DNA of 64,000 nucleotides from Burkholderiaceae bacterium 16. GTDB taxonomy: Bacteria; Pseudomonadota; Gammaproteobacteria; Burkholderiales; Burkholderiaceae. Under the pieces are notes generated by a model. That model searched no databases and was not told where the DNA came from. It saw only the letters and a list, made by a program, of their open reading frames with translations. The DNA lies in the NCBI GenBank assembly GCA_000955785.1, contig JYOD01000026.1, forward strand, positions 62,001 through 126,000, written 5' to 3'. This document shows, piece after piece, positions 15,358 through 26,321 of this stretch. The position numbers and the translations under genes are program-made. How positions within the stretch are numbered: the stretch's first letter is position 1; every line of letters begins with the position of its first letter.

Positions 15358-17648
15358 TTGCGCAAGAATTGGAAGTCAGCCTGCACATGGCGTTTGTTGA
15401 AGCCCGGCAGGCACGCCACGAGTTCATTACCGTGGAGCACCTGCTACTGGCGTTGCTTGACAACCCCACGGCAGCGGAAGTCTTGCGCGCCTGCGCAGCC
15501 AATATTGAGGATTTGCGCACCAGTCTGAAGAACTTCATCGCGGACAACACGCCGGTGGTGCCTGGCACCGATGAGGTGGATACCCAGCCTACGCTGGGCT
15601 TCCAGCGCGTCATCCAGCGCGCCATCATGCATGTCCAGTCCACTTCCAACGGCAAGAAGGAAGTGACCGGGGCGAATGTCCTGGTGGCGATCTTTGGCGA
15701 GAAGGACTCGCACGCGGTGTACTACCTCCAGCAGCAGGGCGTGACCCGGCTGGATGTGGTCAATTTCATCAGCCACGGCATCCGCAAGGACCAGGCCGAG
15801 CCCGCCAAGCATGGCGACGGCACGGCCGAGGGTGAAGGCGGCGATGGCAAGGAAAGCCCGCTGGAGCAGTTCACCCAGAACCTGAACACGCTGGCCAAGG
15901 CCGGCAAGATCGATCCGCTGATCGGCCGCGAGAGCGAAGTCGAGCGGGTGGTCCAGGTGCTGTGCCGCCGGCGCAAGAACAATCCGTTGCTGGTGGGCGA
16001 GGCCGGAGTCGGCAAGACCGCGATCGCGGAAGGGCTGGCCTGGCGCATCACCAAGAACGAAGTGCCCGACATCCTGGAAAAGGCGGTCGTGTACTCGCTC
16101 GACATGGGCGCCCTGCTGGCCGGCACCAAGTACCGGGGCGATTTCGAGCAGCGCCTGAAGGGCGTGCTCAAGTCGCTCAAGGACAATCCGAACGCGATCC
16201 TGTTTATCGACGAGATCCACACGCTGATCGGCGCGGGCGCCGCTTCGGGCGGGACGCTGGACGCCAGCAACCTGCTCAAGCCGGCACTGTCGTCGGGCCA
16301 GCTCAAGTGCATCGGCGCCACCACCTTCACCGAATATCGCGGCATTTTCGAAAAAGACGCGGCCCTGTCGCGCCGTTTCCAGAAGATCGACGTGGTGGAA
16401 CCGTCGGTGGACCAGACCGTGCAGATTCTGCGCGGCCTGAAGTCGCGCTTCGAGGAGCACCATGGCGTCAAGTACGCGGCGGCGGCACTGACCGCGGCGG
16501 CCGAACTGTCGGCGCGCTTCATCACCGACCGCCACCTGCCGGACAAGGCCATCGATGTCATCGACGAGGCTGGCGCCGCCCAGCGCATCCTGCCCAAGTC
16601 CAAGCAGAAGAAGACCATCGGCAAGGGCGAGATCGAGGATATCGTCTCGCGCATCGCCCGCATCCCGCCGCAGAGCGTCAACCAGGACGACCGCAGCAAG
16701 CTGCAGACCCTGGACCGCGACCTGAAGTCCGTGGTGTTCGGCCAGGACCCGGCCATCGAGGCGCTGGCTTCGGCCATCAAGATGTCGCGCGCCGGCCTGG
16801 GCAAGACCGACAAGCCAATCGGCTCCTTCCTGTTCTCCGGTCCGACCGGGGTGGGCAAGACCGAAGTTGCCAAGCAGCTTGCCTTCATCATGGGCATCGA
16901 GTTGCTGCGCTTCGACATGTCCGAATACATGGAACGCCATGCGGTGAGCCGGCTGATCGGCGCGCCGCCGGGATATGTCGGCTTCGACCAGGGCGGCCTG
17001 CTGACCGAGGCCGTTACCAAGAAGCCGCACTGTGTGCTGCTGCTGGACGAAATCGAGAAGGCGCATCCGGATATCTTCAATATCCTGCTGCAGGTGATGG
17101 ACCATGGCGCGCTGACCGATAACAACGGCCGCCGCGCTGACTTCCGCAACGTGATCATCATCATGACCACCAATGCGGGAGCGGAAACCATGAACCGCGC
17201 CACCATCGGCTTCACGTCCTCGCGCGAGCAGGGCGACGAGATGGCCGACATCAAGCGGATGTTCACGCCTGAGTTCCGTAACCGGCTCGACGCGATGATC
17301 AGCTTCCGCTCGCTCGATGAGGAAATCATCCTGCGCGTGGTCGACAAGTTCCTGATGCAGCTTGAGGAGCAGCTTCACGAGAAGAAGGTGGAAGCCAGCT
17401 TCAGCGAGCACCTGCGCAAGTTCCTGGCCAAGAAGGGCTTCGACCCGTTGATGGGCGCGCGGCCGATGCAACGCCTGATCCAGGACCTGATCCGCAAGGC
17501 GCTGGCCGACGAACTGCTGTTCGGCAAGCTGGTATCGGGTGGCAGGGTGGTGGTGGATATCGACGAGCAGGACCAGATCAAGCTGGACTTTGCCGAGGCT
17601 GCCGCGGAACCGCCGGAATCGCCGGAAAACGAGAAGGCGGAAGTCTAG
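15354..17648 (+). CDS. clpA: ATP-dependent Clp protease ATP-binding subunit ClpA
   Basis: ClpA unfolds proteins and feeds them to ClpP. The 764-residue product has the Clp N-domain ([20 protein letters not shown]), a first AAA+ module with Walker A GEAGVGKT at residues 215-222 and Walker B LFIDEIH, and a second with GPTGVGKT at 496-503 and the sensor/arginine regions typical of ClpA. The second module ends at the C-terminal segment [20 protein letters not shown]. There is no ClpB-type middle coiled coil. The ATG at 15354 follows GGAGGAAGC and overlaps the clpS stop. The last 30 residues are an acidic tail. clpP itself is not in the window. Confidence 0.97.
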   Translation: MIAQELEVSLHMAFVEARQARHEFITVEHLLLALLDNPTAAEVLRACAANIEDLRTSLKNFIADNTPVVPGTDEVDTQPTLGFQRVIQRAIMHVQSTSNGKKEVTGANVLVAIFGEKDSHAVYYLQQQGVTRLDVVNFISHGIRKDQAEPAKHGDGTAEGEGGDGKESPLEQFTQNLNTLAKAGKIDPLIGRESEVERVVQVLCRRRKNNPLLVGEAGVGKTAIAEGLAWRITKNEVPDILEKAVVYSLDMGALLAGTKYRGDFEQRLKGVLKSLKDNPNAILFIDEIHTLIGAGAASGGTLDASNLLKPALSSGQLKCIGATTFTEYRGIFEKDAALSRRFQKIDVVEPSVDQTVQILRGLKSRFEEHHGVKYAAAALTAAAELSARFITDRHLPDKAIDVIDEAGAAQRILPKSKQKKTIGKGEIEDIVSRIARIPPQSVNQDDRSKLQTLDRDLKSVVFGQDPAIEALASAIKMSRAGLGKTDKPIGSFLFSGPTGVGKTEVAKQLAFIMGIELLRFDMSEYMERHAVSRLIGAPPGYVGFDQGGLLTEAVTKKPHCVLLLDEIEKAHPDIFNILLQVMDHGALTDNNGRRADFRNVIIIMTTNAGAETMNRATIGFTSSREQGDEMADIKRMFTPEFRNRLDAMISFRSLDEEIILRVVDKFLMQLEEQLHEKKVEASFSEHLRKFLAKKGFDPLMGARPMQRLIQDLIRKALADELLFGKLVSGGRVVVDIDEQDQIKLDFAEAAAEPPESPENEKAEV

Positions 17649-17714
17649 GGCGAAGCGCGGAGGGTGGGCAGAGCGGACCTTGCCTGCAATTCGTGCTATC
17701 CTCGGGCAAAATAC

Positions 17715-17739
17715 AGGGCGGCAGCGATGCCGCCCTTTT
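17715..17739 (+). terminator. clpA terminator
   Basis: AGGGCGGC (17715-17722), loop AGCGAT and GCCGCCCT (17729-17736) are followed by a short T-run. It lies about 65 bases after the clpA stop. Confidence 0.8.
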
Positions 17740-17798
17740 GTTTTGGCCGGGTGCGGTTGCCGCCGCAGCTGTGTTCCCGCCATTCGCCTGAGTACCCG

Positions 17799-18812
17799 AT
17801 GTCCCGATCCGAATGCTCGCGGCTGCGCCGCCTGCTGCTCAAATCGTTGCCGCTTGGCGCGATGCCCCTGATTCCCGTGCCCGGCATGGCTGCCCTGGGT
17901 GGCGATGCCACAGCCGCCGGTTCCAGTCGTCCCATTGCCATGGTGCTGCCGTTCCCGCCAGGCGGCAGCGTCGATATCGTGGCGCGCCAGTTGCAGCCCG
18001 GCCTCAAGAGCGGGCTTGGCCAGACGGTGGTGATCGACAACAAGCCCGGCGCGGGAGGCCTGATCGCGTCGAGCACGGTGGCGCGTGCCCGGCCGGACGG
18101 CAGCACCTTGTTGATGGCGTTCGACACGCACGCCATCAACCCGTTTGCCTACAAGAACCTGCCGTACGACACCTTCCGCGACTTCACGCCGATCACGCAA
18201 CTGGTCCGCTTCCCGCTGGTGATCGCAGCCAACCCCTCGTTGCCCGCTTCCAATGTGAAGGAACTGGTCGCCATGGCGCGGCAGAAGCCGGAGAGCATTC
18301 ACTACGCTTCGTCCGGCATCGGCAGCCTGAACCAGCTTGCCGCCGAGGCGCTGGCGACCGAGGCCGGCGTGCGCTTTCTCCATGTTCCATACAAAGGTGG
18401 CGGCCCGGCGGTGCAGGCCGTGCTGTCGAATGAAGTCGACGTATTCTTCTCCAGCTATGCGGCGGTACAGGCGCATGTGGCAGCCAAGACGGTCAAGCTG
18501 CTTGGCGTGACCGGTACTACCCGCCTGCGCCAGTTCCCGCAGTTGCCCACCGTGGCCGAGCAGGGATATCGGGGCTTCGAGGCCTATTCCTGGATCGGGG
18601 TGTTTGGCCCGGCCGGGTTGCCGGAGCCGACCGTGGCGCGCTTGCACGATGCCCTGGTCCGATCCTTGCGGCAGCAGCGCGTGGTCGATGCGCTGGCCAT
18701 GCAGGGATTCGAGATCGTGGGCGGCTCGCCTGCCGAGCTGGCCAGCCTGGTACGGCACGAGCACGATAAATGGCAGGCGGTGGCGCGCAAGGCCAATATC
18801 CAGTTCGATTGA
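17799..18812 (+). CDS. Tripartite tricarboxylate transporter binding protein (TctC/Bug family)
   Basis: Bug proteins are periplasmic binders of small carboxylates and other acids, strikingly amplified in Bordetella, Cupriavidus and relatives. The 337-residue product has an N-terminal export signal of about 34 residues with twin arginines (SRLRRLLLKS), so Tat export is possible. The mature part shows PIAMVLPFPPGGSVDIVARQ, VVIDNKPGAGGLIASSTVAR, HVPYKGGGPAVQAVLSNEVD and PQLPTVAEQGYRGFEAYSWI, the full Bug motif set. No TctA/TctB membrane genes are nearby, as is usual for orphan Bug genes. The glyoxalase-like gene follows after 27 bases. The ligand is unknown; the start is the ATG before the signal peptide. 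Confidence 0.9.
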   Translation: MSRSECSRLRRLLLKSLPLGAMPLIPVPGMAALGGDATAAGSSRPIAMVLPFPPGGSVDIVARQLQPGLKSGLGQTVVIDNKPGAGGLIASSTVARARPDGSTLLMAFDTHAINPFAYKNLPYDTFRDFTPITQLVRFPLVIAANPSLPASNVKELVAMARQKPESIHYASSGIGSLNQLAAEALATEAGVRFLHVPYKGGGPAVQAVLSNEVDVFFSSYAAVQAHVAAKTVKLLGVTGTTRLRQFPQLPTVAEQGYRGFEAYSWIGVFGPAGLPEPTVARLHDALVRSLRQQRVVDALAMQGFEIVGGSPAELASLVRHEHDKWQAVARKANIQFD

Positions 18813-18839
18813 AGTGTGAAGCGAGAGGTAGAGGTAGCG

Positions 18840-19682
18840 ATGACGATGGAACTGCTAGACCACGCCGTGATGGTGTGTCCCGACCTTGACGCTTCGGCGC
18901 AAGCCTGGCGCGGGTTTGGCTTCACGCTGACGCCCCGCGGTTATCACACGCTCGGCTCGCAGAACCATTGCGTGATGCTGGCGCGCGACTATCTCGAGTT
19001 GCTGCACGTCACCGCACCCAGCCCGACGCGGCAGTATTACTGGGATGCGCAGGAAGCCGGGGGTGGCTGTGCCGCGCTGTCCTGCAAGAGCAGCGATACC
19101 TTCACCGCCGCGGCGCAGTTGCGCGCCGATGGCTGGCACACATCGGACCCGATCGAGTTCTCGCGGCCGGTGCGTCTGGACGATGGCACCGAGCATCCCG
19201 CCACCTTCCGCGTCGCGGCGATCGACGATGCGCCCGGCGCGCGCTTTTTTATCTGCGAGCACCGTACGCCGGAGCTGCTGTGGCGGCCAGAGTGGACCAC
19301 GCATGCCAACGGCGCGACCGGTATCGCCGCGATGTTCCTGGTGGTGGCGCCATGCCTGGTCGAGGCGGCTGGCCGCGCTTATGCCGAACTCACCGGCGGC
19401 GAGATGACGCAGTTGAGCGATCACATCTGTAGCCTGGCGCTGGATGTCGCCACGCTGGTGGTGACCACGCCGCAGGCGCTGGCCGCCGCCACCGGCACCG
19501 AACATGTGCGCCGCGCCGTGCCTGGTTATGCAGCCATCCGGCTGCGTACCAGCGATCTGGCCGCGGCCCGTCAGGGCTGGCGCGCCGCGCGCGTGGGCGC
19601 GCTCGATCTTGGTCCCGACGAAAGCCTTATCCCCGCCTCCGTTGCCGGCGGCGTGGCGCTGCTGTTCGAGCAGGCGCGCTGA
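18840..19682 (+). CDS. Glyoxalase-like (VOC) domain protein
   Basis: The 280-residue protein starts MTMELLDHAVMVCPDLDASA and resembles the glyoxalase-like domain group (PF13468 type): GFTLTPRGYHTLGSQNHCVM, then YLELLHVTAP, and in the second half RFFICEHRTPELLWRPEW. The catalytic role is unknown. The frame is open from a GTG at 18816; the ATG at 18840, behind the purine-rich GAGAGGTAGAGG, is preferred. It follows the Bug gene after 27 bases and is probably co-transcribed, suggesting that the pair handles one class of imported acid. The next gene, dut, is convergent, with only about 20 bases between stops. Confidence 0.78.
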   Translation: MTMELLDHAVMVCPDLDASAQAWRGFGFTLTPRGYHTLGSQNHCVMLARDYLELLHVTAPSPTRQYYWDAQEAGGGCAALSCKSSDTFTAAAQLRADGWHTSDPIEFSRPVRLDDGTEHPATFRVAAIDDAPGARFFICEHRTPELLWRPEWTTHANGATGIAAMFLVVAPCLVEAAGRAYAELTGGEMTQLSDHICSLALDVATLVVTTPQALAAATGTEHVRRAVPGYAAIRLRTSDLAAARQGWRAARVGALDLGPDESLIPASVAGGVALLFEQAR

Positions 19683-19702
19683 GCGCGCCCCCCGGACCTG
19701 GC

Positions 19703-20203
19703 TCAGGCGCCGTTCTTGGCGTGGTGCACACCGGTGGAGCCAAAACCGCCCGCGCCGCGCACGGTGTCTTCCGAAAAGTCTTCCACGGTCTTGAAGACGG
19801 GCCGCAGCACCGGCACAAACATCATCTGCGCGATACGCTCGCCCGGCTGGATCACGATGGGCTCGGTGCCGGGCGCGTTGCGGTTCCACACGCTCACCAT
19901 GATCGGGCCCTGGTAGTCGGCGTCAATCACGCCGATCGAATTGCCCAGCACCAGTCCTTTCTTGTGGCCGAGACCCGAGCGCGGGGCGATGGTGGCCGCC
20001 ATATAGGGATTGGCCATGTGCACGGCGATGCCGGCCGGCACCAGTTGGGCCGGTGTGCCGGGTTCGATGACGAGTGCCGCGTCCAGGCAGGCGTGCAGGT
20101 CGATCGCTGCCGCCATATCGCTCTGGTAAGCCGGCAGGCCCCATTCGTGCAGGCGTGCGTCGAGCACCTTGATTTCGACGGTGGGGTTGGCTTCGATGGT
20201 CAT
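19703..20203 (-). CDS. dut: dUTP diphosphatase
   Basis: The enzyme hydrolyses dUTP to dUMP, keeping uracil out of DNA and supplying dTMP synthesis. The 166-residue product carries the five dUTPase motifs in order: AAAIDLHACLD, APRSGLGHKKGLVLGNSIGV, VIDADYQGPI, PGERIAQMMFVP and the C-terminal P-loop-like RGAGGFGSTGVH. Size and motif spacing are normal for the homotrimeric class. It is the last gene of a minus-strand cluster coming from coaBC through the LLM enzyme. The coaBC-dut adjacency is widespread, though here one gene is inserted. The start is at 20203, from the family N-terminus. Confidence 0.96.
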   Translation of the reverse strand: MTIEANPTVEIKVLDARLHEWGLPAYQSDMAAAIDLHACLDAALVIEPGTPAQLVPAGIAVHMANPYMAATIAPRSGLGHKKGLVLGNSIGVIDADYQGPIMVSVWNRNAPGTEPIVIQPGERIAQMMFVPVLRPVFKTVEDFSEDTVRGAGGFGSTGVHHAKNGA

Positions 20204-20258
20204 GGCTGGTCAGTCCCGGAAAACTAAAAACGTTGGTAACCCGAGATGATAGCCGAGC

Positions 20259-21281
20259 TCAGCCGCCCGACAGGTCGAACGCCTGTGCCAGCAGCTCGTA
20301 GGTGCGCAGCCGCGCAGCATAGCTGGCGGTCACGCTCAGCACGACCAGTTCATCGGCGAGGAAGCGCTCGCGCAGGTCCAGCATGCGCTGCGCGACCTGC
20401 TCCGGGGTGCCGCAAATGGTGCGCGGACGCTCGCGTTCCACGATCAGGCGATCGCGTTCGGTCGGCTCGTGCTGGGCGGCCTGCGCCAGCGAGGGGATCG
20501 GGGCGTTGACGCCGTAGGCCATCTGCAGCCGGCGCAGGTCCACGGCGCGCTCCAGTTCCGCCGCTTCGGCCTCGCTGTCCGCGCAGATCACGAAGATGGC
20601 CGCCGCGCTATAGGGCCGCTCGTCGTAGCCCGCCTCGAAATCGCGGCGGTACTGCTGAGCGACGGCATGGCCGACATGCGGATTGATAAAGTGGGCAAAG
20701 GCAAAGCGCAGTCCCAGGCGTGCCGCCAGGGCGCCGCCGTAGTCGCTGGAGCCCAGCACCCACAGCTCGGGCCGCGTATCGATCTCGGGCTGCAGCACCA
20801 CGCCTTCGGCGATATGGCCCGGCGGTACCTCGCCACGGAAGAGCCAGGAGAGGTCCTGTACCTGCTCGGCGAACTGGTCGCCGCGGTTGTACTGGCCCAT
20901 CGCCACCGCCTGCGCGGTACGCATGTCGCCGCCCGGCGCGCGTCCCACGCCAAGATCGATGCGGCCCGGGAACAAGCCCTCCAGCATGCGGAACTGCTCC
21001 GCCACCTTGAAGGGACTGTAATAGGGCAGCATCACGCCGCCCGAGCCGAGGCGGATACGCTGCGTGACGCTGCCCAGGCGCGCCAGCATGACTTCCGGCG
21101 CCGGGTTGCACACACCGCGCAGGCCGTGATGCTCGGCACACCAATAGCGAGTGTAGCCCAGCGCATCGGCGGCCTGAGCCAGCTCCACGGTGGCGGCCAG
21201 GGCGTCGCGCGCGGTATGGCCGGCAATGACCGGGCTCTGGTCGAGCACGGAGAGGTGCAGTTTGGGTTTGCTTGCGGACAT
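20259..21281 (-). CDS. LLM class flavin-dependent oxidoreductase
   Basis: This is a luciferase-like monooxygenase relative using reduced FMN; its substrate is unknown. The 340-residue product reads LHLSVLDQSPVIAGHTARDA at the start and continues with YTRYWCAEHHGLRGVCNPAP, GSGGVMLPYYSPFKVAEQFR and RIDLGVGRAPGGD, the pattern of the MsnO8-like branch. It has no signal peptide. It lies between coaBC (about 50 bases upstream) and dut (about 55 bases downstream) on the same strand and is probably co-transcribed with them, although no functional link to coenzyme A or dUTP metabolism is apparent. Confidence 0.87.
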   Translation of the reverse strand: MSASKPKLHLSVLDQSPVIAGHTARDALAATVELAQAADALGYTRYWCAEHHGLRGVCNPAPEVMLARLGSVTQRIRLGSGGVMLPYYSPFKVAEQFRMLEGLFPGRIDLGVGRAPGGDMRTAQAVAMGQYNRGDQFAEQVQDLSWLFRGEVPPGHIAEGVVLQPEIDTRPELWVLGSSDYGGALAARLGLRFAFAHFINPHVGHAVAQQYRRDFEAGYDERPYSAAAIFVICADSEAEAAELERAVDLRRLQMAYGVNAPIPSLAQAAQHEPTERDRLIVERERPRTICGTPEQVAQRMLDLRERFLADELVVLSVTASYAARLRTYELLAQAFDLSGG

Positions 21282-21330
21282 GTTCAGGGGTTCGGGCGGG
21301 GTGGCGTTCGGAGGCAGAGCAAGCGCGGGC

Positions 21331-22527
21331 TCAACGGGGTGCGGGCAGGCGCCGGGCGATAGCCGCTACCAGGTCGCGCGCCAGCGTCAGCTTGTCGGCG
21401 CGCGGCAGGCGGGTCATGCCGTGGGCATCGAACAGCACGATCTCGTTGTCGTCCATGCCGAAGGTGTGATGGCCGATATTGCCCACCAGCAAGGGCACGT
21501 TCTTGCGCTGGCGCTTCTGTTCACCGTATTGCTCGAGCTTTTCGCTCTCGGCGGCAAAGCCCACGCAGTAGGGCGCATCGGGCCGCGCCGCCACGGTGGC
21601 GAGGATGTCGGGGTTCTGCACAAAGCGCAGTGTCGGTGTGTCGCTGTCGTTGGCCTTCTTCAATTTCTGGCCGGCGACTTCGGCCGGGCGCCAGTCCGCT
21701 ACCGCGGCTACCGCGACAAACACGTCGGCGCCGGGCAAGCCCGCCAGCACCGCGTCATGCATCTGCTGCGCGCTCTCCACATTGGTGCGGGCAACCCCGC
21801 GCGGCGTGGGCTGGGCCGTCGGGCCGGCCACCAGGATCACATCGGCGCCGGCCTCGCGGGCCGCGCGCGCGATGGCAAAACCCATCTTGCCCGAGGAACG
21901 GTTGGTGATGCCACGCACCGGGTCAATGGCTTCGAAGGTAGGGCCTGCCGTGATCACCACGCGGCGCCCGGCCAGCGGCTTGGGCTGGAAGAACGCAATG
22001 ATGTCGTCGAGCAGTTCCGACGGCTCCAGCATGCGGCCATCGCCGACTTCGCCGCAAGCCTGGTCGCCGCTGCCGGGGCCCAGTACCGTTACGCCATCCG
22101 CGCGCAGTTGCGCGGCGTTGCGCTGGGTGGCGGGGGCCGACCACATCTGCAGGTTCATGGCGGGAGCCACCAGCAGCGGACAGTCGCGGGCAATGCACAG
22201 GGTGGTCAGCAGGTCATCGCACAGGCCGTGCGCCAGCTTCGCCAGGAAATCGGTGGAGGCGGGCGCAACCACGATGGCATCGGCTTCGCGGGAGAGATCG
22301 ATGTGGGCCATATTGTTGCCCACGCGCGCATCCCATTGGGAGGTGAAGACAGGCCGCCCGGAGAGTGCCTGCATGGTCACAGGCGTGATGAACTGGGTGG
22401 CGCCCTCGGTCATGACCACTTGCACGGTCGCGCCGGCCTTGGTCAGCAGGCGGACCAATTCGGCCGATTTATAGCAGGCGATGCCGCCGGTCAGGCCAAG
22501 GACGAGATGCTTGCCTCGCAGATCCAT
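21331..22527 (-). CDS. coaBC: Bifunctional phosphopantothenoylcysteine decarboxylase / synthetase
   Basis: CoaBC joins cysteine to 4'-phosphopantothenate with CTP and decarboxylates the product to 4'-phosphopantetheine, two steps of coenzyme A synthesis. The 398-residue product has the flavin-binding CoaC half ([20 protein letters not shown], then [17 protein letters not shown]) and the CoaB half starting around residue 190 ([35 protein letters not shown]). Length and domain order are standard. It is preceded on the same strand by lspA, with a hairpin between them, and followed by the LLM gene. Confidence 0.96.
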   Translation of the reverse strand: MDLRGKHLVLGLTGGIACYKSAELVRLLTKAGATVQVVMTEGATQFITPVTMQALSGRPVFTSQWDARVGNNMAHIDLSREADAIVVAPASTDFLAKLAHGLCDDLLTTLCIARDCPLLVAPAMNLQMWSAPATQRNAAQLRADGVTVLGPGSGDQACGEVGDGRMLEPSELLDDIIAFFQPKPLAGRRVVITAGPTFEAIDPVRGITNRSSGKMGFAIARAAREAGADVILVAGPTAQPTPRGVARTNVESAQQMHDAVLAGLPGADVFVAVAAVADWRPAEVAGQKLKKANDSDTPTLRFVQNPDILATVAARPDAPYCVGFAAESEKLEQYGEQKRQRKNVPLLVGNIGHHTFGMDDNEIVLFDAHGMTRLPRADKLTLARDLVAAIARRLPAPR

Positions 22528-22697
22528 GGATGTGCTCTTCGCTTGAGGGTTGTGGTCCGGGTGCCGCGGCAGGCGGCAGCGTTTGCTACCCCCCGCGCCG
22601 GAGAAACATCAATAATACCGGCTTGCCCGCGCGCGCGTTGGCGGCGCTGCCGCCGTGCCTCGCGCGTCGCAATCATGCCAATTCGGCAGCACCATGG

Positions 22698-22719
22698 AAA
22701 ACGCCCGCATGACGCGGGC
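22698..22719 (-). terminator. Terminator between lspA and coaBC
   Basis: On the minus strand GCCCGC, loop GTCAT and GCGGGC are followed by a G and TTTTCC. It lies about 50 bases after the lspA stop and would separate ribF-ileS-lspA from coaBC. Confidence 0.6.
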
Positions 22720-22768
22720 GCAGTTGGAACGTTTCGCACCCACGAGCGCGGTGCAGGTGACTGCCGCT

Positions 22769-23299
22769 TCAGTGCTTCCGGACCCGCCGCAACTCGTCCA
22801 CGATCAGCAGCACCGCACCCACCGTGATGGCGCAGTCGGCCACGTTGAACGCGGGCCAGTGGTAGTTGCGCATGTGGAAGTCGAGAAAGTCGACGACATG
22901 GCCGTACACCACCCGGTCCAGCACATTGCCAATGGCACCGCCGAGGATCAGCGAGATGGCGAAGCAGAACAAACGCTGCCCGGTATGGCGGTACAGCATC
23001 CAGATGATGAACAGGCCCACCGCCACGCCCAGGCCGGTAAAGAACCAGCGTTGCCAGCCGCCGGCGTCGGCCAGGAAGCTGAAGGCGGCGCCCTTGTTAT
23101 AGACCAGCACCAGGTTGAAGAAGCTGGTCACGGGGCGCGATTCGCCGTACGCGAAGGTCCTGACGATGACGATCTTGAAGAACTGGTCCAGCACGATCAC
23201 CAGCAGGGCGAACGCCATCCACAGAAGCGGCGTGGTGTTGCTGCCCTTGCTGCTGGTGCGCTTGGTGCCGCGCGCGGAGCGCGTGGTGGTGGCGGCCAT
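22769..23299 (-). CDS. lspA: Lipoprotein signal peptidase
   Basis: Signal peptidase II removes signal peptides from diacylglyceryl-modified prolipoproteins in the inner membrane. The 176-residue product has four hydrophobic segments and the catalytic aspartates in [18 protein letters not shown] and [12 protein letters not shown], with the conserved [16 protein letters not shown] before them. A polar N-terminal extension of about 25 residues precedes the first membrane helix. Its ATG overlaps the last base of the ileS stop, so the two genes are translationally coupled, the common ileS-lspA arrangement. Confidence 0.95.
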   Translation of the reverse strand: MAATTTRSARGTKRTSSKGSNTTPLLWMAFALLVIVLDQFFKIVIVRTFAYGESRPVTSFFNLVLVYNKGAAFSFLADAGGWQRWFFTGLGVAVGLFIIWMLYRHTGQRLFCFAISLILGGAIGNVLDRVVYGHVVDFLDFHMRNYHWPAFNVADCAITVGAVLLIVDELRRVRKH

Positions 23300-26178
23300 C
23301 AGGCATGGCTCCTGTGTTCACCGGCGCCGAACAGGTTGCTGTCGCAGCGGCCGCAGAGGGTGGGGTGGGCCGGATCGCGGCCGACATCGGCACGGTAGTG
23401 CCAGCAGCGCTCGCACTTGGCGTGCACCGACGGCGTCACCGTGACCAGCAGGTCGCCGCCTTCCGGCGCCGGCGCTACCTTGGCGGCGGAGGTCAGCAGC
23501 ACGAAGCGCAGGTCGTCCTCCAGGCTCTGCAGCGCGGCCAGCACCGGGCCGCCGGCCTGGATGGTGACTTCGGCCTGGAGCGAGGAGCCGATCTCGCCGT
23601 CAACGCGCACTGCTTCCAGTTGCTTGGTGACTTCGGCGCGGGCTTCGCGGATCACGTGCCACTTCTGCAGCAGGTCGTCGGCCTGGTCGATCTCCGGCAC
23701 GTCGTAGTAGGTGCTGGTGAAGATGGTGTCGGTGTGCTCGGTGCCATGGCCGAAGATCTGCCACGCTTCTTCGGCGGTAAAGGACAGGAACGGCGCCATC
23801 CAGTGCAGCATGGCCTGGGTGATGTGGTACACGGCATTCTGCGCGGCGCGGCGCTCCTTGGAGTTGGGCGCGGTCGTGTAGAGCCGGTCCTTCAGCACGT
23901 CGAGGTAGAAGCCGCCGAGGTCTTCCGAGCAGAACGTCTGCAGCTTGGCGACCACCGGGTGGAACTCGTAGCCGTCGTAGTGCGACAGGACTTCCTTTTG
24001 CAGGCGCCCGGTCAGCGCGACCGCGTAGCGGTCGATCTCCAGCCATTCCGATGCCGGCAGCGCGTGCCGCGCGTGATCGTAGTCGGCCAGGTTGGCCAGC
24101 AGGAAGCGCAGCGTATTCCGGATGCGGCGATAGCCTTCCACCACGCGCTTCAGGATTTCGTCGGAGATCGACAGCTCGCCCGAATAGTCGGTCGAGGCCA
24201 CCCACAGGCGGATGATCTCGGCGCCCATCTTGTTCGACACGTCCTGCGGCGACACGGTATTGCCGACCGACTTGGACATCTTGCGGCCTTCGCCGTCCAC
24301 CGTGAAGCCGTGCGTCAGCAGCGCCTTGTAGGGCGGCTTGCCGTGCAGCATCGAAGCGGTCAGCAGCGACGAATGGAACCAGCCGCGGTGCTGGTCCGAG
24401 CCTTCCAGGTACAGATCCGCCAGGCGGCCGTCGGGCAGGTCTGCCGACGGGTCGTACAGGTCTTCGCGATGCGAGCCGCGGATCACGCTCCAGTGCGTGG
24501 TGCCGGAGTCGAACCAGACGTCGAGCGTGTCGCGGTTCTTTTCATACAGCGCGGCTTCCTCGCCGAGCAGTTCCTTGGGATCGAGCGCCTGCCAGGCTTC
24601 GATGCCGTGCAGTTCCACGCGCCTGGCGATTTCCTCAAGCAACTCCGGCGTGCGCGGGTGCAGCGCGCCGGTTTCCTTGTGCAGGAAGAAGGCCATCGGC
24701 ACGCCCCACTGGCGCTGGCGCGACAGGGTCCAGTCGGGCCGGTTGGCGATCATGTTATGCAGGCGCTGCTTGCCCCAGGCCGGGTAGAACTCCGTCGCCT
24801 CGATGCCGGCCAGCGCAGTTTCGCGCAAGGTGGCGCCGTTGTCGACAGGGTCAACGTCCATGCCCGCGAACCATTGCGAGGTGGCGCGGTAGATGATCGG
24901 CGTCTTGTGACGCCAGCAGTGCATATAGCTGTGAGTGTACTTGTGCGAGTTGAACAGATTGCCCGATGCCTTCAGCACTTCGACGATCTTGGGATTGGCG
25001 TCCCAGATCTTCTGGCCGCCGAACAGCGGCAGCGTGCTGGCATAGACGCCATCGCCCATCACCGGGCTGATGATGTCGTGGTCGCGCATGCCGTGCGCCT
25101 TGCACGACTGGAAATCCTCCACGCCATAGGCCGGCGCCGAGTGCACGATGCCGGTGCCGGTATCGGTAGTGACGTAGTCGCCCAGGTAGACCGGCGACAG
25201 GCGGTCATAGCCCGCGTCCATCTTGGACAGCGGGTGGTGGAAGCGGATCTCCGACAGCGCCGCGCCAGAGGTGGTGGCCAGCACCTTGCCTTCCAGTTCG
25301 TAGACCTTGAGCTGTTCCGCGACGCGCTCGGTGGCCAGCAGCAAGAAGCCGCGCGCGGTGTCGACCAGCGCGTATTCGACTTCCGGGTGCACATTAAGCG
25401 CCTGGTTTGACGGGATGGTCCACGGCGTGGTGGTCCAGATCACGATCCAGCCGGGTTTGGCGGCGAGCTGCTCCAGCGGCACCTTGAAGGCGTGAGCCAG
25501 CTTGTCGGTGTCGGCGAAGGGGAAGCCCACGTCGATGGAGAGATCGGTCTTGTCCTTGTACTCGACCTCGGCCTCGGCCAGCGCCGAGCCGCAGTCGAAG
25601 CACCAGTTCACCGGCTTCAGGCCGCGGAACACATAGCCCTTCTCCATGATCTTGCCCAGCGCGCGCAGCTCGTCGGCTTCGTTGCTGTAGTTCATGGTCA
25701 TGTAGGGATGTTCCCAGTCGCCCAGCACGCCCAGGCGCTCGAAGTCCAGCTTCTGGCGGGCGATCTGTTCGGTGGCGTAGGCGCGGGCGCGCGATTGCAC
25801 CTCCTGCACCGGCAGGCCTTTGCCGAACTGCTTTTCGATCTGGATCTCGATCGGCATGCCATGGCAGTCCCATCCCGGCACATAGACGGCGTCCAGGCCG
25901 CTCAGGCCGCGCGCCTTGACGATCATGTCCTTGAGGATCTTGTTGACCGCGTGCCCGATATGAATGTCGCCGTTGGCGTACGGGGGGCCGTCGTGCAGGA
26001 CGAACTTCTTGGCGCCCTTGCGAGCTGCCCGGATCTTCTTGTACAGCTGCTTGTCCTGCCATTGCTTGACCCACAGCGGCTCGCGCTTGGGCAGGTCGCC
26101 GCGCATCGGGAAGGGAGTTTCCAGCAGGTTGACCGGATACTTGCTTTTTTCGGGCTTGGCGCGTTTGTCGTTGGACAT
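23299..26178 (-). CDS. ileS: Isoleucyl-tRNA synthetase
   Basis: The enzyme charges tRNA-Ile. The 959-residue protein has the class I signatures HIGH (within [16 protein letters not shown], around residue 65) and KMSKS (within [16 protein letters not shown]), a long CP1 editing insertion, and a C-terminal zinc-binding region with CERCWHYR and [10 protein letters not shown], typical of bacterial IleS. The start [15 protein letters not shown] at 26178 is preferred over a short upstream extension. It lies between ribF (upstream) and lspA (coupled downstream), the classical ribF-ileS-lspA cluster. Confidence 0.97.
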   Translation of the reverse strand: MSNDKRAKPEKSKYPVNLLETPFPMRGDLPKREPLWVKQWQDKQLYKKIRAARKGAKKFVLHDGPPYANGDIHIGHAVNKILKDMIVKARGLSGLDAVYVPGWDCHGMPIEIQIEKQFGKGLPVQEVQSRARAYATEQIARQKLDFERLGVLGDWEHPYMTMNYSNEADELRALGKIMEKGYVFRGLKPVNWCFDCGSALAEAEVEYKDKTDLSIDVGFPFADTDKLAHAFKVPLEQLAAKPGWIVIWTTTPWTIPSNQALNVHPEVEYALVDTARGFLLLATERVAEQLKVYELEGKVLATTSGAALSEIRFHHPLSKMDAGYDRLSPVYLGDYVTTDTGTGIVHSAPAYGVEDFQSCKAHGMRDHDIISPVMGDGVYASTLPLFGGQKIWDANPKIVEVLKASGNLFNSHKYTHSYMHCWRHKTPIIYRATSQWFAGMDVDPVDNGATLRETALAGIEATEFYPAWGKQRLHNMIANRPDWTLSRQRQWGVPMAFFLHKETGALHPRTPELLEEIARRVELHGIEAWQALDPKELLGEEAALYEKNRDTLDVWFDSGTTHWSVIRGSHREDLYDPSADLPDGRLADLYLEGSDQHRGWFHSSLLTASMLHGKPPYKALLTHGFTVDGEGRKMSKSVGNTVSPQDVSNKMGAEIIRLWVASTDYSGELSISDEILKRVVEGYRRIRNTLRFLLANLADYDHARHALPASEWLEIDRYAVALTGRLQKEVLSHYDGYEFHPVVAKLQTFCSEDLGGFYLDVLKDRLYTTAPNSKERRAAQNAVYHITQAMLHWMAPFLSFTAEEAWQIFGHGTEHTDTIFTSTYYDVPEIDQADDLLQKWHVIREARAEVTKQLEAVRVDGEIGSSLQAEVTIQAGGPVLAALQSLEDDLRFVLLTSAAKVAPAPEGGDLLVTVTPSVHAKCERCWHYRADVGRDPAHPTLCGRCDSNLFGAGEHRSHA

Positions 26179-26321
26179 GTCGATTCTCGGGGCAATTCGG
26201 TTGGCGTGCGGCACTAGCTCGGCTGGGCGCGGCGCGGTATGGCGTGGACGGGCTGCGGCGGAGCCGCGGGCTGGTTCGGGTTGGGGTAGCGACCCGGGTC
26301 CCGCCTCGCGGGAACGGGGCG

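Noticed and set aside
15444..18764. A 1,106-codon open frame on the minus strand opposite clpA and the Bug gene
   Set aside because: It is the antisense shadow of high-G+C coding DNA: it overlaps two strongly supported genes, its predicted protein has biased Gln/His/Arg/Ala/Leu composition, and it shows no family motif.
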